Assembly (NCBI RefSeq): GCF_002797315.1
Contig: NZ_KZ454936.1
Location: 306,414 to 370,413 of the forward strand
Length of the DNA stretch: 64,000 nucleotides
Direction: 5' to 3'
Origin: Bacillus sp. FJAT-44742
GTDB lineage: Bacteria; Bacillota; Bacilli; Bacillales; Marinococcaceae
Below the pieces are notes generated by a model. That model was not told the DNA's origin. It saw only the letters and a list, made by a program, of their open reading frames with translations, and searched no databases. This document shows, one piece after another, positions 16,964 to 26,294 of this stretch. A program made the translations under genes and the position numbers. Positions within the stretch are counted from its first letter, which is position 1, and every line of letters starts with the position of its first letter.

Positions 16964-18337
16964 ATGAGGGTGAAGAGGTTGAAGGAGAAGCAAAAAATAC
17001 ATGAACTGGATTTTACCGAAGGAAGCATTATGAAGAAAATGATTTTTTTCTCATGGCCTATTTTCTTCGGTAATCTACTACAAAGCTCGTATCAGATCAT
17101 AGATAGCTTATGGGTAGGAAACTTGCTTGGTGCTGAAGCACTTGGAGCCATCGCCATATCCAGTACCGTAATTTTTACGGTCCTTTCTTTTATTATTGGA
17201 ATTAATGGCGCTACGTTAACAGTGCTTTCTCAGCGAAAAGGTCAAAAAGACGAAGAAGGACTTAAGGCTTCATTAAACACCTTTGTCTTTGTATTAGGAA
17301 GCCTCGCGATAATTATGGGTGTTGTTGGTTTTTTCTTAGCACCCTATATTTTACGTTTTATGGGTACCCCAGACACCATTATGCCGATGGCTCTATCTTA
17401 TTTGCAAATCAATTTGATTGGCATTGTTTTACTGTTTGGATACAATTTTATCGGGACGGTTTTAAGAGCTCTGGGCGATAGTAAAACTCCCCTTCGTTTT
17501 ATCATGATGGCTGTTGCTTTAAATGCTGTGTTGGATCCCTTGTTTATTTATGTCCTGGATTTAGGGATCAATGGTGCTGCGTATGCAACGATTGTTTCTC
17601 AGGGATCTGCATTCATATTTGGCCTCCTGTATTCCATTCTTAAAAGAGGAGTGCCCTTTTCAATACCCTTCTTGCCCCCTTTGGAAGAGTTTAAACGAGT
17701 CTTCAAGCTCGGCCTTCCATCAGGCCTTTCTATGATGGCCATTTCCGCAGGGGTTCTTGCAATTATGACGGTAGTGACAGCATTTGGTGATACCGTTGTA
17801 GCGGGATATGGTGCAGCCCAGCGAATAGACAGCCTTATTATGCTCCCAGCTTTAACACTCGGATCGGCCATTAACAGCATGGCAGGACAGAACATTGGAG
17901 CAAGGAAGTGGGAGCGTGTAGGAGACATTGCAAAAAGCGGAATGATTCTCATTCTTGTAGTAACCATCACGATAAGCTTGTTTGTCTTTCTTTCGGCAGA
18001 ATACTTAATGAGAATGTTTGTGGATGATCAGGCAACCATAGAATTTGGAACGGTTTATTTACAGTGGGTTGCTTTTTTCTATCCATTTCTCGGCATAAAT
18101 TTTGTTCTGAACGGTATTGTGAGAGCGGCTGGAGCAATGTTTCAAGTACTAGTGTTAAATATCCTTTCCTTTTGGATCCTGCGTTTTCCCCTGGCCTGGT
18201 TTTTTTCATCCTGGCTTGGAGCAGAAGGGATTGCGTTAGGAATAGGTGTGAGCTTTATTATAAGCAGCCTCTTCGCTGTTGGTTATTACAGATTTGGCAA
18301 ATGGAGAAAAATAGATCTCTTTGAACAAAGATCATAA
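16964..18337 (+). CDS. MATE family efflux transporter
   Basis: A 457-residue transporter with twelve predicted helices in two homologous halves, typical of MATE multidrug/Na+ or H+ antiporters. The N-terminal FTEGSIMKKMIFFSWPIFFGNLLQ and the GYNFIGTVLRALGDSKTPL segment are family hallmarks. The start is uncertain: ATG 16964 has a weak ribosome binding site, while TTG 16979 follows AGGGTGAAGAGG; the difference is five residues. It begins only 28 bp after yitT, so osmC-yitT-MATE may be one operon. The substrate cannot be predicted. Confidence 0.88.
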   Translation: MRVKRLKEKQKIHELDFTEGSIMKKMIFFSWPIFFGNLLQSSYQIIDSLWVGNLLGAEALGAIAISSTVIFTVLSFIIGINGATLTVLSQRKGQKDEEGLKASLNTFVFVLGSLAIIMGVVGFFLAPYILRFMGTPDTIMPMALSYLQINLIGIVLLFGYNFIGTVLRALGDSKTPLRFIMMAVALNAVLDPLFIYVLDLGINGAAYATIVSQGSAFIFGLLYSILKRGVPFSIPFLPPLEEFKRVFKLGLPSGLSMMAISAGVLAIMTVVTAFGDTVVAGYGAAQRIDSLIMLPALTLGSAINSMAGQNIGARKWERVGDIAKSGMILILVVTITISLFVFLSAEYLMRMFVDDQATIEFGTVYLQWVAFFYPFLGINFVLNGIVRAAGAMFQVLVLNILSFWILRFPLAWFFSSWLGAEGIALGIGVSFIISSLFAVGYYRFGKWRKIDLFEQRS

Positions 18338-18347
18338 TTAGTGAAAA

Positions 18348-18424
18348 AAAGAGCCCTTCCAAAAGTCTTAAGGCGGCAAGTAAGCCTGATATGACATAAG
18401 GAGGGGCTCTTTTCTTATGGAAGA
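18348..18424 (+). terminator. Long-stem rho-independent terminator
   Basis: AAAGAGCCCTTCC pairs with GGAGGGGCTCTTTT across a 49-nt insert that holds a small internal AGGC/GCCT hairpin. It ends the MATE transcript. Confidence 0.7.
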
Positions 18425-18512
18425 TTCATTTCTAGAATATTTCTCTAATTGTCGGATATTTTTCCTGCTCCCTGAAAACAATAGAAAAAAACAAAGAAGG
18501 AGGATATCTCCG

Positions 18513-19304
18513 ATGAAAATATGGATGCTGCGATTAATCGTCGTTTTGCTAATACTAATACTTCCGGTTTCTGGAGCAGCATTAGCTGAAGAAAGTGAAA
18601 AAGCAGACGATAAACCAGATTATGTCTTTGATATTTCAAAAGAGAATACATTTTCAAGCAGTACTAAAGATGAGCCATTTCTGTATCCAAGCTCTCTTTC
18701 GAAGGAGTTAATTGAAACATCAAATGTTCCTGTAATGAACCCAGAGTTAATACGAATTTTAAATGAAACAACCATTGATGGTTCAAAGTTTGCTTTTGGC
18801 TTCAAAGCCTCCATATTCCTTGGCGAGTGGGCGTTATGCTACGAAGGGGAAAGCTCTGAAGCAAATTGGGAGTATGAAAAGGTAAACACAAATTCCTTTG
18901 ATAATCGGGGCGGGAACGAAACCTTTGCTTTAAAGTATAAACAAAATCAGTCAAACCGAGTAAAAGGGGAAATAACAGCGGACATTCCTGATGGAGATGA
19001 AGTAAAAAAAATGATGGTCCTGCATGCGGCTAAAGAAACAAAGCTTCCCGTCGCAATGGAGACAACAATTTGGAATGGAACAGAGCTTGATCATGCTTAC
19101 CGTGTAAACGGGGGGCAGTCAGGGTCTTTGCATGGGTATGTTCCAGCTGTCAAAGAAAAAGGAAGCGTCACCTATGGGGAAGTGTATTTAGTCCTGAAAG
19201 GCGGAAAGCAAATGATTGAAGTTAAAAATGTGACGCAACAGGATGTGCAGGCCTGGCTCCCTGTCCAAAACCATCTTTCATTAAAGTTTATCCCAGGAAA
19301 TTAA
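18513..19304 (+). CDS. yfkD: YfkD-like secreted protein
   Basis: A 263-residue protein with a Sec-type signal peptide (MKIWMLRLIVVLLILIL then PVSGAALA) and a mature extracytoplasmic domain. Length, position next to yfkAB and the overall pattern fit the YfkD family of B. subtilis, which has no assigned function. ATG 18513 follows AAGGAGG; the open frame runs 96 bp further upstream into the terminator of the previous gene and has no ribosome binding site there. It is convergent with yfkAB. Confidence 0.75.
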   Translation: MKIWMLRLIVVLLILILPVSGAALAEESEKADDKPDYVFDISKENTFSSSTKDEPFLYPSSLSKELIETSNVPVMNPELIRILNETTIDGSKFAFGFKASIFLGEWALCYEGESSEANWEYEKVNTNSFDNRGGNETFALKYKQNQSNRVKGEITADIPDGDEVKKMMVLHAAKETKLPVAMETTIWNGTELDHAYRVNGGQSGSLHGYVPAVKEKGSVTYGEVYLVLKGGKQMIEVKNVTQQDVQAWLPVQNHLSLKFIPGN

Positions 19305-19360
19305 AAAAGGTGCCCCCATCAGCGTAAGAGAGCAGCACGGTGTTGGAGGCACCTTTTTTT
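19303..19360. terminator. Bidirectional terminator between yfkD and yfkAB
   Basis: AAAAAAGGTGCCCCCA pairs with TGGAGGCACCTTTTTT with one mismatch across a 25-nt insert, and both ends carry homopolymer tracts. Confidence 0.75.
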
Positions 19361-20480
19361 ACAAGGTAATATTAGAGGATAGCTTTGTGAAATCTTTGTT
19401 TTTGTAATAGGCGTTTTTCACAAGAACATTTGGGCCAAGGCATTTCACTGCAGGACAATGACAATTTAAAGAGCGAGCAAGGTTACTATCTAACCAGGAA
19501 TTATAAGCATCAGGTAAGGTGGTATGCTTTATATTGCCTAAAGAAGGTTCATCACCAAAGTCAGTAACAATAATCTCCCCGTCAAATATGTTAACGTTTA
19601 AGCGTGACCGTCCGTCAGGGTCGTTTCTTACCGTGACACCTTCTTCATTGTATAAACGTGTAAGTAATGCTAAATCTTCATCACTAGAGCTGCAGGCGTA
19701 AAATGGAAGCGTCCCAAAAAGCATCCATGTATCCTTATTTCGGTGGTCAAGCAAACGATGAATTCCTTCTCGAATCTCTTGCAAGGAAGCAGGCTTGAGG
19801 GAGCTCGCAAAATCACTTGGGTACATTGGGTGAACTTCATGACGTCCGCATCCCATCGAAATAATTTGATCATGAATGTCCTCGAGATGTGGAAGAGTTC
19901 GTTTATTGAGCATGGTTTCAGCAGATACCATCACACCTTGAGATGAGAGAATTTTAGCATTTTCAACCATTCGGTCAAAATAAGCTTCAGCTTGCTTTTG
20001 AGATGGTTTTTTGTTCATCATGGAAAATCCGATGTCAACAAAGTCCTCTTTACTTCCATAATTATGTGAAATATGAAGGACATCTAAATAAGGAACAATT
20101 AGTTCATAACGATTAATATCAAGCGTGAGATTTGAATTTATCTGTGTCTTGGCCCCTCGCTCATGGGCATATTTCAGCAAAGGCACTACATAGTTTTTTA
20201 CAGATTTCATAGAGAGCATAGGCTCTCCACCTGTAATGCTGAAAGCTCTCAAATTTGGAATTTCGTCCAGGCGTTTGATCAGTAAATCCAGCGGCAGGGG
20301 CTCAGGGTCTTTGGGCTGGAGCATGTAGCCTACGGCACAATGTTCACATCGCATGTTACATAAAGTGGTTGTCGTAAATTCTATATTAGATAGCTGAAGA
20401 GAACCAAACTCTTCTATATCCTTATAGGCTTCCCATGCATCCGTTGCTGGGGCCTGTGGTTCATAAGTATTTATTCGCAT
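19359..20480 (-). CDS. yfkAB: Radical SAM / CxCxxxxC motif protein YfkAB
   Basis: A 373-residue radical SAM protein. The cluster motif CNMRCEHC (CxxxCxxC) lies near residue 41 and is followed by TGGEPML, the usual SAM-binding segment. The C-terminus has a second Cys cluster, CHCPAVKC, which is the CxCxxxxC signature that names the family and may bind a further Fe-S cluster or a peptide substrate. The substrate is unknown. ATG 20480 lies 8 nt after AAAGGAG; a TTG just ahead is closer and less likely. In B. subtilis the frame is split into yfkA and yfkB; here it is one intact ORF. Confidence 0.9.
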   Translation of the reverse strand: MRINTYEPQAPATDAWEAYKDIEEFGSLQLSNIEFTTTTLCNMRCEHCAVGYMLQPKDPEPLPLDLLIKRLDEIPNLRAFSITGGEPMLSMKSVKNYVVPLLKYAHERGAKTQINSNLTLDINRYELIVPYLDVLHISHNYGSKEDFVDIGFSMMNKKPSQKQAEAYFDRMVENAKILSSQGVMVSAETMLNKRTLPHLEDIHDQIISMGCGRHEVHPMYPSDFASSLKPASLQEIREGIHRLLDHRNKDTWMLFGTLPFYACSSSDEDLALLTRLYNEEGVTVRNDPDGRSRLNVNIFDGEIIVTDFGDEPSLGNIKHTTLPDAYNSWLDSNLARSLNCHCPAVKCLGPNVLVKNAYYKNKDFTKLSSNITL

Positions 20481-20653
20481 CAAAGATGCTCCTTTTCTTC
20501 ATAGTTCCGTTCTTTCCAAATGTTAATTGCCTGAATAAAGACAATCCTTATCTTACCTTAAAACAAGAAAAAGAGAAAGACGTAATAAGGCTCCTCTCTT
20601 GTTCTTTCGTGCGGCCTTTGATATGGTAACTTCAAAAAGAAGGATTGTTGTGT

Positions 20654-20839
20654 ATGGGAAGTCCTGTTTACGACAAAGTAAGACAATTGGAATATTTGCA
20701 GAAAAGAGTTGAGCTAATGAGTCATATGCTTGAGGCGCTGGATCCATCTGAAGCTGATATAAATGACTTAAACAGGTTTCAAGAAATGCTTGATCAGGTT
20801 AAAATTAAGACCAACCAATTTCAAAAGAACTGGGAGTAG
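20654..20839 (+). CDS. SE1561 family small protein
   Basis: A 61-residue helical protein beginning MGSPVYDKVRQLEYLQKR and containing LDPSEADINDLNRFQEMLD, which resembles the short SE1561 family of staphylococci and bacilli, function unknown. AAGGA lies about 9 nt before ATG 20654. The following phosphatase gene begins 7 bp after its stop, so the pair is probably an operon. Confidence 0.7.
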   Translation: MGSPVYDKVRQLEYLQKRVELMSHMLEALDPSEADINDLNRFQEMLDQVKIKTNQFQKNWE

Positions 20840-20846
20840 AGAGACA

Positions 20847-21458
20847 ATGGATTTATTTCTAATACGACACGGAGAATCAGAAGGGAACAGAGCGGGGAAA
20901 TTACAAGGATGCCAGGACTTCCCCCTTTCGGTTGAAGGGAAAAAGCAGGCTTTGCTGCTTGGACAGTTTCTTAAGTCAACAAAACTTGATGCTTTATATA
21001 GCAGTGACCTGTCAAGGGCTTATGAAACAGCAAAAGCAATTGAAAAGTATCAGGATGTACCGATTATAGCTTCAGAAGCCTACCGGGAAATTCACCTGGG
21101 ACCTTTTGAAGGAAAAACAAGAGAAGAAATTTATAAGGAATTTCCTGACATGAGAAACAAAAACCTTCTGACATCAGGAATAGAAGGAACAGAACAGGTA
21201 GGGGTAATAACTGAAAGATGTCAGCAGCTTTTAAACGGGCTGAGTGAGAAGCACCAGGAGAAAACAATTGCACTTGTTTCTCACGGAGGGTTTCTTTCCA
21301 TCTTTTTAATGTTTCTGATGCTTGGTGATGACTGGTACCAATTCCACAGACCTTTTCGTCTTGGAAACACTGGTGTAACAAAGATCACAGTAAAACATGA
21401 AGGGAATCCAGTGATTCATTATATTAATCGGGATACGCATCTGGCTTCTAAATACTGA
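20847..21458 (+). CDS. Histidine phosphatase (phosphoglycerate mutase-like)
   Basis: A 203-residue histidine phosphatase. The phospho-His motif LIRHGESEGNR is at the N-terminus, and the second catalytic His is in VSHGGFLSIFL; conserved LYSSDLSRAYETA and EIHLGPFEGKT complete the pattern. This branch includes PhoE-type broad-specificity phosphatases and CobC-like enzymes, so the substrate is open. ATG 20847 sits 10 nt after GGGAG; the longer frame from 20790 lies within the preceding gene. Confidence 0.85.
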   Translation: MDLFLIRHGESEGNRAGKLQGCQDFPLSVEGKKQALLLGQFLKSTKLDALYSSDLSRAYETAKAIEKYQDVPIIASEAYREIHLGPFEGKTREEIYKEFPDMRNKNLLTSGIEGTEQVGVITERCQQLLNGLSEKHQEKTIALVSHGGFLSIFLMFLMLGDDWYQFHRPFRLGNTGVTKITVKHEGNPVIHYINRDTHLASKY

Positions 21459-21487
21459 TTCCAGAGGGACTATATTCCACAAAAGAC

Positions 21488-21536
21488 AAACACCCCACAT
21501 GTTAGAATTTTGCTCTAACATGTAGGGTGTTTTTTT
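21488..21536. terminator. Bidirectional terminator between convergent genes
   Basis: 17-nt arms ACACCCCACATGTTAGA and TCTAACATGTAGGGTGT pair with one mismatch, followed by a T tract on the plus strand. Confidence 0.85.
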
Positions 21537-21565
21537 AGGACTGATTGGTTTCAGTCTTTTAGTTA

Positions 21566-23098
21566 TTAGTCCGCTGGTGCATACTCGATAGGAGATCCTG
21601 GTCCAAGGTCAATTCCAAAGAGCATCCATACGATCAGCATAATGGTCCAAACAATCGTAAATATGATGGAATATGGAAGCATAACTGAAACAAGGGTTCC
21701 AATTCCCATTTTCTTATCATATTTTTGAGCAAACGCAATAATAATCGCAAAGTACGTCATCAATGGCGTAATGATGTTAGTTGTTGAGTCAGCAATACGA
21801 TAGGCCATTTGTGTAAGCTCTGGAGAGTAGCCTAGCTGCATCATGATTGGGACAAAGACGGGAGCCATAATTGCCCATTTTGCAGAGGCGCTTCCTATAA
21901 ATAAGTTGATAAAGCCCGCTACAATAATGAAGGCTATTACTAGTGGTATTCCCGTAAAGTTTACACTTTGAAGGAACTCAGCACCATACACTCCTAGGAC
22001 TAGTCCCATGTTTGTTTCATTAAAGTAAGCAACAAATTGACCGGCTGTAAAGGCAAGAACAATGAACATTCCCATTGCAGCCATTGTGTCAGACATTTGA
22101 TTTGCTACGTCTTTATCATTTTTAATGGTTCTTGTTACCATGCCATACACAAGACCTGGAACAAGGAACAGAATAAGAATAACAGGTACTAACGACTGCA
22201 TAAATGGCGACTGGATAATAGGCTGAGGGTCTTCTCCGCGCATAGGTCCCCACTCAGGTACAATTAGAAGTGCCATTAGGATACTAGTGATGACAAAGGA
22301 AATGACAGCCCATATTAGTCCTTTTTTTTCTGAAGTTTCAAGGCCATTAAGTGATTCTCTGTATTCCCCTTTGTATTCTCCTAAACGTGGTTCTACGACT
22401 TTTTCAGTAACTATACTTCCTACAATAGAAAGAACAAATACTGAGGCAAAAATAAAGTAGTAGTTCATTGCGATATTCATAGTCTCTGCGTAAGCAGGGT
22501 CTATGGTTGCAGCAGCCTGAATAGTTAATTCACCGAGCATTGGATCTGTTGCAGACAAGAATAAATTCGCACTGAACCCTGCAGAAACCCCCGCAAATGC
22601 AGCAGCCAGCCCAGCTAATGGGTGACGTCCTAATGCTGCAAATATTACTGCTCCTAACGGAGGAAGAACTACATATCCAGCATCTGATGCTACGCTGGAC
22701 ATAATACCGGCAAACACAAGGCCGAAAGTGATCAGACTTTTTGGAACTGAAAGTACGAAGCCCCTAAGAGCCGCACTGATTAGTCCGGACCTTTCAGCAA
22801 CCCCAATCCCGATCATCGTGGCAAGTACTACGCCGAGAGGAGCAAACCCAATAAAGTTATCAACCATGCTGGTAAATAAATACTCGATACCGTCAGCTGA
22901 TAACAGGTTAGTGACTTCTACTGTCTCACCCGGCTCAGCAGGATCATCTACAGTAATACCTACAGCAGAAAGAATGGCTGATACGAAGATAACGACAACA
23001 GCTAAAATAGCGAAGAGTGTTATAGGATGAGGGAGCTTGTTCCCAACAACCTCAACCCGGTCGAGAGCTGCTTGTGTAAATTTTCTGTTTTTAGCCAT
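21566..23098 (-). CDS. AbgT family transporter
   Basis: A 510-residue membrane protein with about eleven or twelve helices of the AbgT family. The N-terminal RVEVVGNKLPHPITLFA and the hairpin region SDAGYVVLPPLGAVIFAALGR are characteristic. Family members import p-aminobenzoyl-glutamate in E. coli or export sulfonamides in a proton-coupled manner; the substrate in bacilli is not settled. The ATG follows GAAAGGAG. It is divergent from the fumarase gene across a 267-bp region that holds the promoters of both. Confidence 0.87.
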   Translation of the reverse strand: MAKNRKFTQAALDRVEVVGNKLPHPITLFAILAVVVIFVSAILSAVGITVDDPAEPGETVEVTNLLSADGIEYLFTSMVDNFIGFAPLGVVLATMIGIGVAERSGLISAALRGFVLSVPKSLITFGLVFAGIMSSVASDAGYVVLPPLGAVIFAALGRHPLAGLAAAFAGVSAGFSANLFLSATDPMLGELTIQAAATIDPAYAETMNIAMNYYFIFASVFVLSIVGSIVTEKVVEPRLGEYKGEYRESLNGLETSEKKGLIWAVISFVITSILMALLIVPEWGPMRGEDPQPIIQSPFMQSLVPVILILFLVPGLVYGMVTRTIKNDKDVANQMSDTMAAMGMFIVLAFTAGQFVAYFNETNMGLVLGVYGAEFLQSVNFTGIPLVIAFIIVAGFINLFIGSASAKWAIMAPVFVPIMMQLGYSPELTQMAYRIADSTTNIITPLMTYFAIIIAFAQKYDKKMGIGTLVSVMLPYSIIFTIVWTIMLIVWMLFGIDLGPGSPIEYAPAD

Positions 23099-23316
23099 AA
23101 GTAGACTCCTTTCTAAATAATGTAAAAATTTATACCACAGGCTTTTACGGCAGACATCAATTCGAACAAAGTAACATTATAAGTATAGGATAAGATTTTT
23201 AAAAGAGTTTTAGGCAAAGTCTTAATCTTGGTAAAATATCAATAAATCAAACAAATGATTATACCCCTTGGATCTGTTAGTTAAACACCTTTTTATGTGC
23301 TTCTTTCTAAATGTTG

Positions 23317-23332
23317 TGAAAACGCTTATAAT
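23317..23332 (+). promoter_or_regulatory. Putative CcpA cre site overlapping the fumarase -10
   Basis: TGAAAACGCTTATA matches the cre consensus TGWAANCGNTNWCA with one mismatch and overlaps a TATAAT (23327-23332) located 33 nt before the fumarase start. A good -35 is not visible. If bound, CcpA would repress fumarase when sugar is plentiful. Confidence 0.5.
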
Positions 23333-23365
23333 GAAAGGGAAAAGATAATAAAGGAGAGGGAGATT

Positions 23366-24910
23366 GTGAACAATTTCAAAGAAAGTATGTACCAGTTAAT
23401 TGTAGAAACTTCTACGAACCTGCCGTATGATGTGCGGAAAGCGATAAAGCAGGCAAAGGCACAGGAAAATGCAGGAACCAGAGCAGCTTTGTCATTGTCA
23501 ACGATTACGGAAAACATATCAATGGCTGATGAAGAAGTTTCTCCAATCTGTCAGGATACCGGCATGCCGACATTTAAGATTAAAGTTCCTATAGGAGCAA
23601 ACCAAATTGAAATAAAAAGGGAAATTGAAGAGGCTCTTGTACAGGCCACGGAAGATGGTAAGCTTCGTCCTAACTCCGTTGATTCATTGACTGGAAAAAA
23701 CAGTGGAGATAATCTTGGCCCTGGTACTCCTGCCATGTACTTTGAACAGTGGGAAAAAGATTACATAGATGTAAGGTTAGTCTTAAAAGGCGGCGGCTGT
23801 GAAAACAAAAATATTCAATACAGTCTGCCCGCTGAGCTTGAAGGACTGGGAAGAGCGGGACGTGATTTGGACGGCATAAGAAAGTGTATTATGCATTCAG
23901 TCTACCAAGCGCAAGGACAAGGCTGCAGTGCAGGTTTTATTGGTGTCGGCATCGGCGGTGACCGTACGTCCAGTTATTCATTGGCAAAAGATCAGCTGTT
24001 TCGTTCAGTAGACGATGTAAATCCAAATCAGGAATTAAAGAAGCTTGAAGAGTATGTCCTTGAAAATGCGAACAAGCTTGGGATTGGAACAATGGGATTT
24101 GGAGGGGAAGCCACTCTTCTTGGCTGTAAAGTGGGTACTATGAACCGTTTACCTGCAAGCTTTTTCGTTTCTGTAGCCTATAACTGCTGGGCTTTCCGCC
24201 GTCTTGGAGTAGCCATTGATCCTCAAAATGGTGAAATTACTGACTGGTACTACCAGGAGGGTGAAAAAATTGATTTCGCCGAAGAGGCGAAAAAAGAAGC
24301 ACAGGAAGCTACTGGAGAAGAGGAAGTAAAGCAAGTAGTATTGCAAGCTCCTGTAACTGAAGAACAAATTCGCGAGCTTAAGGTAGGAGACGTTGTCGTT
24401 ATTAACGGAGATCTTCATACCGGAAGAGATGCTATTCACCACCATTTGATGAGCCATGATGCTCCAATAGACCTTAATGGCCAAATCATCTATCATTGCG
24501 GCCCGGTTATGCTAAACGATAAAGAAAAGGGCTGGCAGGTCAAAGCAGCGGGCCCGACCACGAGTATCCGGGAAGAACCATACCAAGGTGACATTATGAA
24601 GAAATTCGGTATTCGTGCAGTAATTGGTAAAGGTGGCATGGGACCAAAAACGTTGAAAGCTCTTGAAGAACATGGAGGTGTGTACCTCAACGCCATCGGA
24701 GGTGCTGCTCAGTACTATGCTGACTGTATTAAAGATGTAAAAGGAGTAGATTTAATGGAATTCGGCATACCTGAAGCAATGTGGCATTTGGAAGTGGAAG
24801 GCTTTGCTGCAATTGTTACGATGGACTCTCATGGAAACAGTCTTCATGCCGATGTGGACAAGTCTTCTCTTGAAAAACTTGGCCAATTTAAAGAACCTGT
24901 GTTCAGCTAA
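23366..24910 (+). CDS. Class I (Fe-S) fumarate hydratase
   Basis: A 514-residue single-chain class I fumarase, reversibly hydrating fumarate to malate in the citric acid cycle. The N-terminal alpha-like part contains SPICQDTGMPTF, the GGGCENKN loop and CSAGFIGVGIGGDRTS; a third cluster Cys is probably in LLGCKVG. The C-terminal beta-like part carries GDVVVINGDLHTGRDAIHH and IGKGGMGPKTL. GTG 23366 is the start, behind AAAGGAGAGGG; the longer frame to 23297 lies in the promoter. Bacilli usually carry class II FumC (citG); the Fe-S enzyme is oxygen sensitive. It is not adjacent to other citric-acid-cycle genes. Confidence 0.92.
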   Translation: MNNFKESMYQLIVETSTNLPYDVRKAIKQAKAQENAGTRAALSLSTITENISMADEEVSPICQDTGMPTFKIKVPIGANQIEIKREIEEALVQATEDGKLRPNSVDSLTGKNSGDNLGPGTPAMYFEQWEKDYIDVRLVLKGGGCENKNIQYSLPAELEGLGRAGRDLDGIRKCIMHSVYQAQGQGCSAGFIGVGIGGDRTSSYSLAKDQLFRSVDDVNPNQELKKLEEYVLENANKLGIGTMGFGGEATLLGCKVGTMNRLPASFFVSVAYNCWAFRRLGVAIDPQNGEITDWYYQEGEKIDFAEEAKKEAQEATGEEEVKQVVLQAPVTEEQIRELKVGDVVVINGDLHTGRDAIHHHLMSHDAPIDLNGQIIYHCGPVMLNDKEKGWQVKAAGPTTSIREEPYQGDIMKKFGIRAVIGKGGMGPKTLKALEEHGGVYLNAIGGAAQYYADCIKDVKGVDLMEFGIPEAMWHLEVEGFAAIVTMDSHGNSLHADVDKSSLEKLGQFKEPVFS

Positions 24911-24930
24911 AATAGATTTAATAAATGTAA

Positions 24931-24972
24931 AATGAGGGTATCCCAATTGCAGACTTGGGATACCCTCATTTC
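24931..24972. terminator. Bidirectional terminator
   Basis: Perfect 16-bp arms AATGAGGGTATCCCAA/TTGGGATACCCTCATT around an 8-nt loop. Confidence 0.85.
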
Positions 24973-24974
24973 TG

Positions 24975-25307
24975 TTATACTTTTTCTTCCCACGTTTCCT
25001 GTTCAAAGCTTTTCATATTATTTTCCGTTTCTTGTGGGAAGGCAGTACGGAAGTGGTGAGAATCTGCCTCTATGACTTCAACCATTTTTGCAATCATATC
25101 TTCCGGATCGTACTGCTCTTCAAGTACTTTTTCCGTTTCTGCGATAGAATCTCTGCTGGTGAAACCTTCATTTTGATCATACCATTTCCATTTTTCTTCA
25201 AACATGCGGTCATTAAAGCCTGTTTCAAAAGGTCCTGGGTTTATTGTTGCCACCTGTACGTTAAACTCCTCAAGCTCTGCTTTCATGGTTTTGACAAAAC
25301 TGAATTC
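24975..25307 (-). pseudogene. Remnant of a short-chain dehydrogenase (C-terminal part only)
   Basis: The minus-strand frame encodes about 110 residues matching the C-terminal third of an SDR oxidoreductase: FSFVKTMKAEL, then VQVATINPGPFETGF, the region right after the catalytic Tyr-Lys helix. A TAG at 25308-25310 stops the frame upstream, and neither the Rossmann GxxxGxG segment nor the YxxxK motif occurs in the 80 bp before the divergent pdaA gene. No ribosome binding site stands before the first Met (25286). I read it as a decayed or deletion-truncated SDR gene without catalytic function. Confidence 0.7.
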
Positions 25308-25387
25308 CTAATCATTTCCTTTTTGTGGAGGCGGGATAATTTATACGTACTGAGCCACACTAAGGTAAAAAAAGGGGCCATGGGCTT

Positions 25388-26200
25388 ATGAGGCATTGGG
25401 CAGTATGGGTTATGGCAGTAGTGCTGCTAGGAACAGGATTGTTTTTTATTCAACACTCAGTGACAGATGCAAAACAAATCAGCAGTGAAGTATTAAACTG
25501 GAATTTCAAACCGGCAAAGGATCAGCAGCCAGCTGATGCTGATCCTCATTATAAAGAATTATTAAAGGAATACGATGGGGTATTTATGGGGTGTCCCCAG
25601 GATAAAAGCTTGTACCTTACTTTTGATAACGGGTATGAAAATGGGTATACAAAGCAGGTGTTAGACGTACTCAAAGAGAAAGAAGTGCCTGCAGCCTTTT
25701 TTATTACGGGACATTACTTAACGACAGAAACAGACTTAATTAATAGAATGATTAAAGAAGGGCATATTGTTGGCAATCATTCATACCATCATCCCAGTTT
25801 GCCGGAAGTAAGTGAAGAAAGAGTAAAGAGAGAGCTGACGAAACTAAAAGAAGAATACAAAGAAATAACTGGTGAGGAATACATGCCTTACTTGCGTCCC
25901 CCGCAAGGTAAGTTCAGTGAAGAGAGCCTTTCGTTAAGCAGGGACTTAGGATATATAAACGTGTTCTGGTCACTTGCTTATAAAGATTGGGAAACAGATA
26001 ACCAAAAAGGGGCAGATTATGCCTATGAACAAATTATGAATCGTATCCACCCAGGGGCTATTATGCTGCTTCATTCCGTTTCCAAAGACAATGCGGAAGC
26101 CTTAGGACGTGTCATTGATGAATGCAGAAAGCAGGGCTATGAATTTAAGAGTCTGGACGATTTAATGATGAAAAAAACAATGAGGAAGTTTCACCCCTAA
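25388..26200 (+). CDS. pdaA: Delta-lactam-biosynthetic de-N-acetylase PdaA-like
   Basis: A 270-residue polysaccharide deacetylase with an N-terminal signal/anchor (about 4-22). The NodB domain carries TFDNGYENGYT (metal Asp 80), the HSYHH zinc motif (His 131 and 135), RPPQG and the C-terminal LLHSVS. PdaA removes the acetyl group of N-acetylmuramic acid so that muramic delta-lactam can form in spore cortex. In B. subtilis it is made in the forespore under sigma-G; upstream GGATA, 17 nt, CACACTA (25334-25362) only loosely resembles that promoter class. AAAAAGG precedes the ATG by a few bases. Confidence 0.88.
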   Translation: MRHWAVWVMAVVLLGTGLFFIQHSVTDAKQISSEVLNWNFKPAKDQQPADADPHYKELLKEYDGVFMGCPQDKSLYLTFDNGYENGYTKQVLDVLKEKEVPAAFFITGHYLTTETDLINRMIKEGHIVGNHSYHHPSLPEVSEERVKRELTKLKEEYKEITGEEYMPYLRPPQGKFSEESLSLSRDLGYINVFWSLAYKDWETDNQKGADYAYEQIMNRIHPGAIMLLHSVSKDNAEALGRVIDECRKQGYEFKSLDDLMMKKTMRKFHP

Positions 26201-26208
26201 TCCATGAT

Positions 26209-26254
26209 AAAGCTGTTTCTGCCTCCCTTTGGGCTGCTGAGACAGCTTTTTTAC
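26209..26254 (+). terminator. Rho-independent terminator
   Basis: AAAGCTGTTTC pairs with GAGACAGCTTT with a mismatch, followed by a T tract. Confidence 0.7.
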
Positions 26255-26294
26255 TATTTCTACATATAGGAAAGAGAATGAGCATAAATATGCA

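Noticed and set aside
17599..17970. 123-residue minus-strand ORF inside the MATE gene, and similar antisense ORFs in fumarase, ald and rlmCD
   Set aside because: These are antisense shadows of conserved genes without translation signals.
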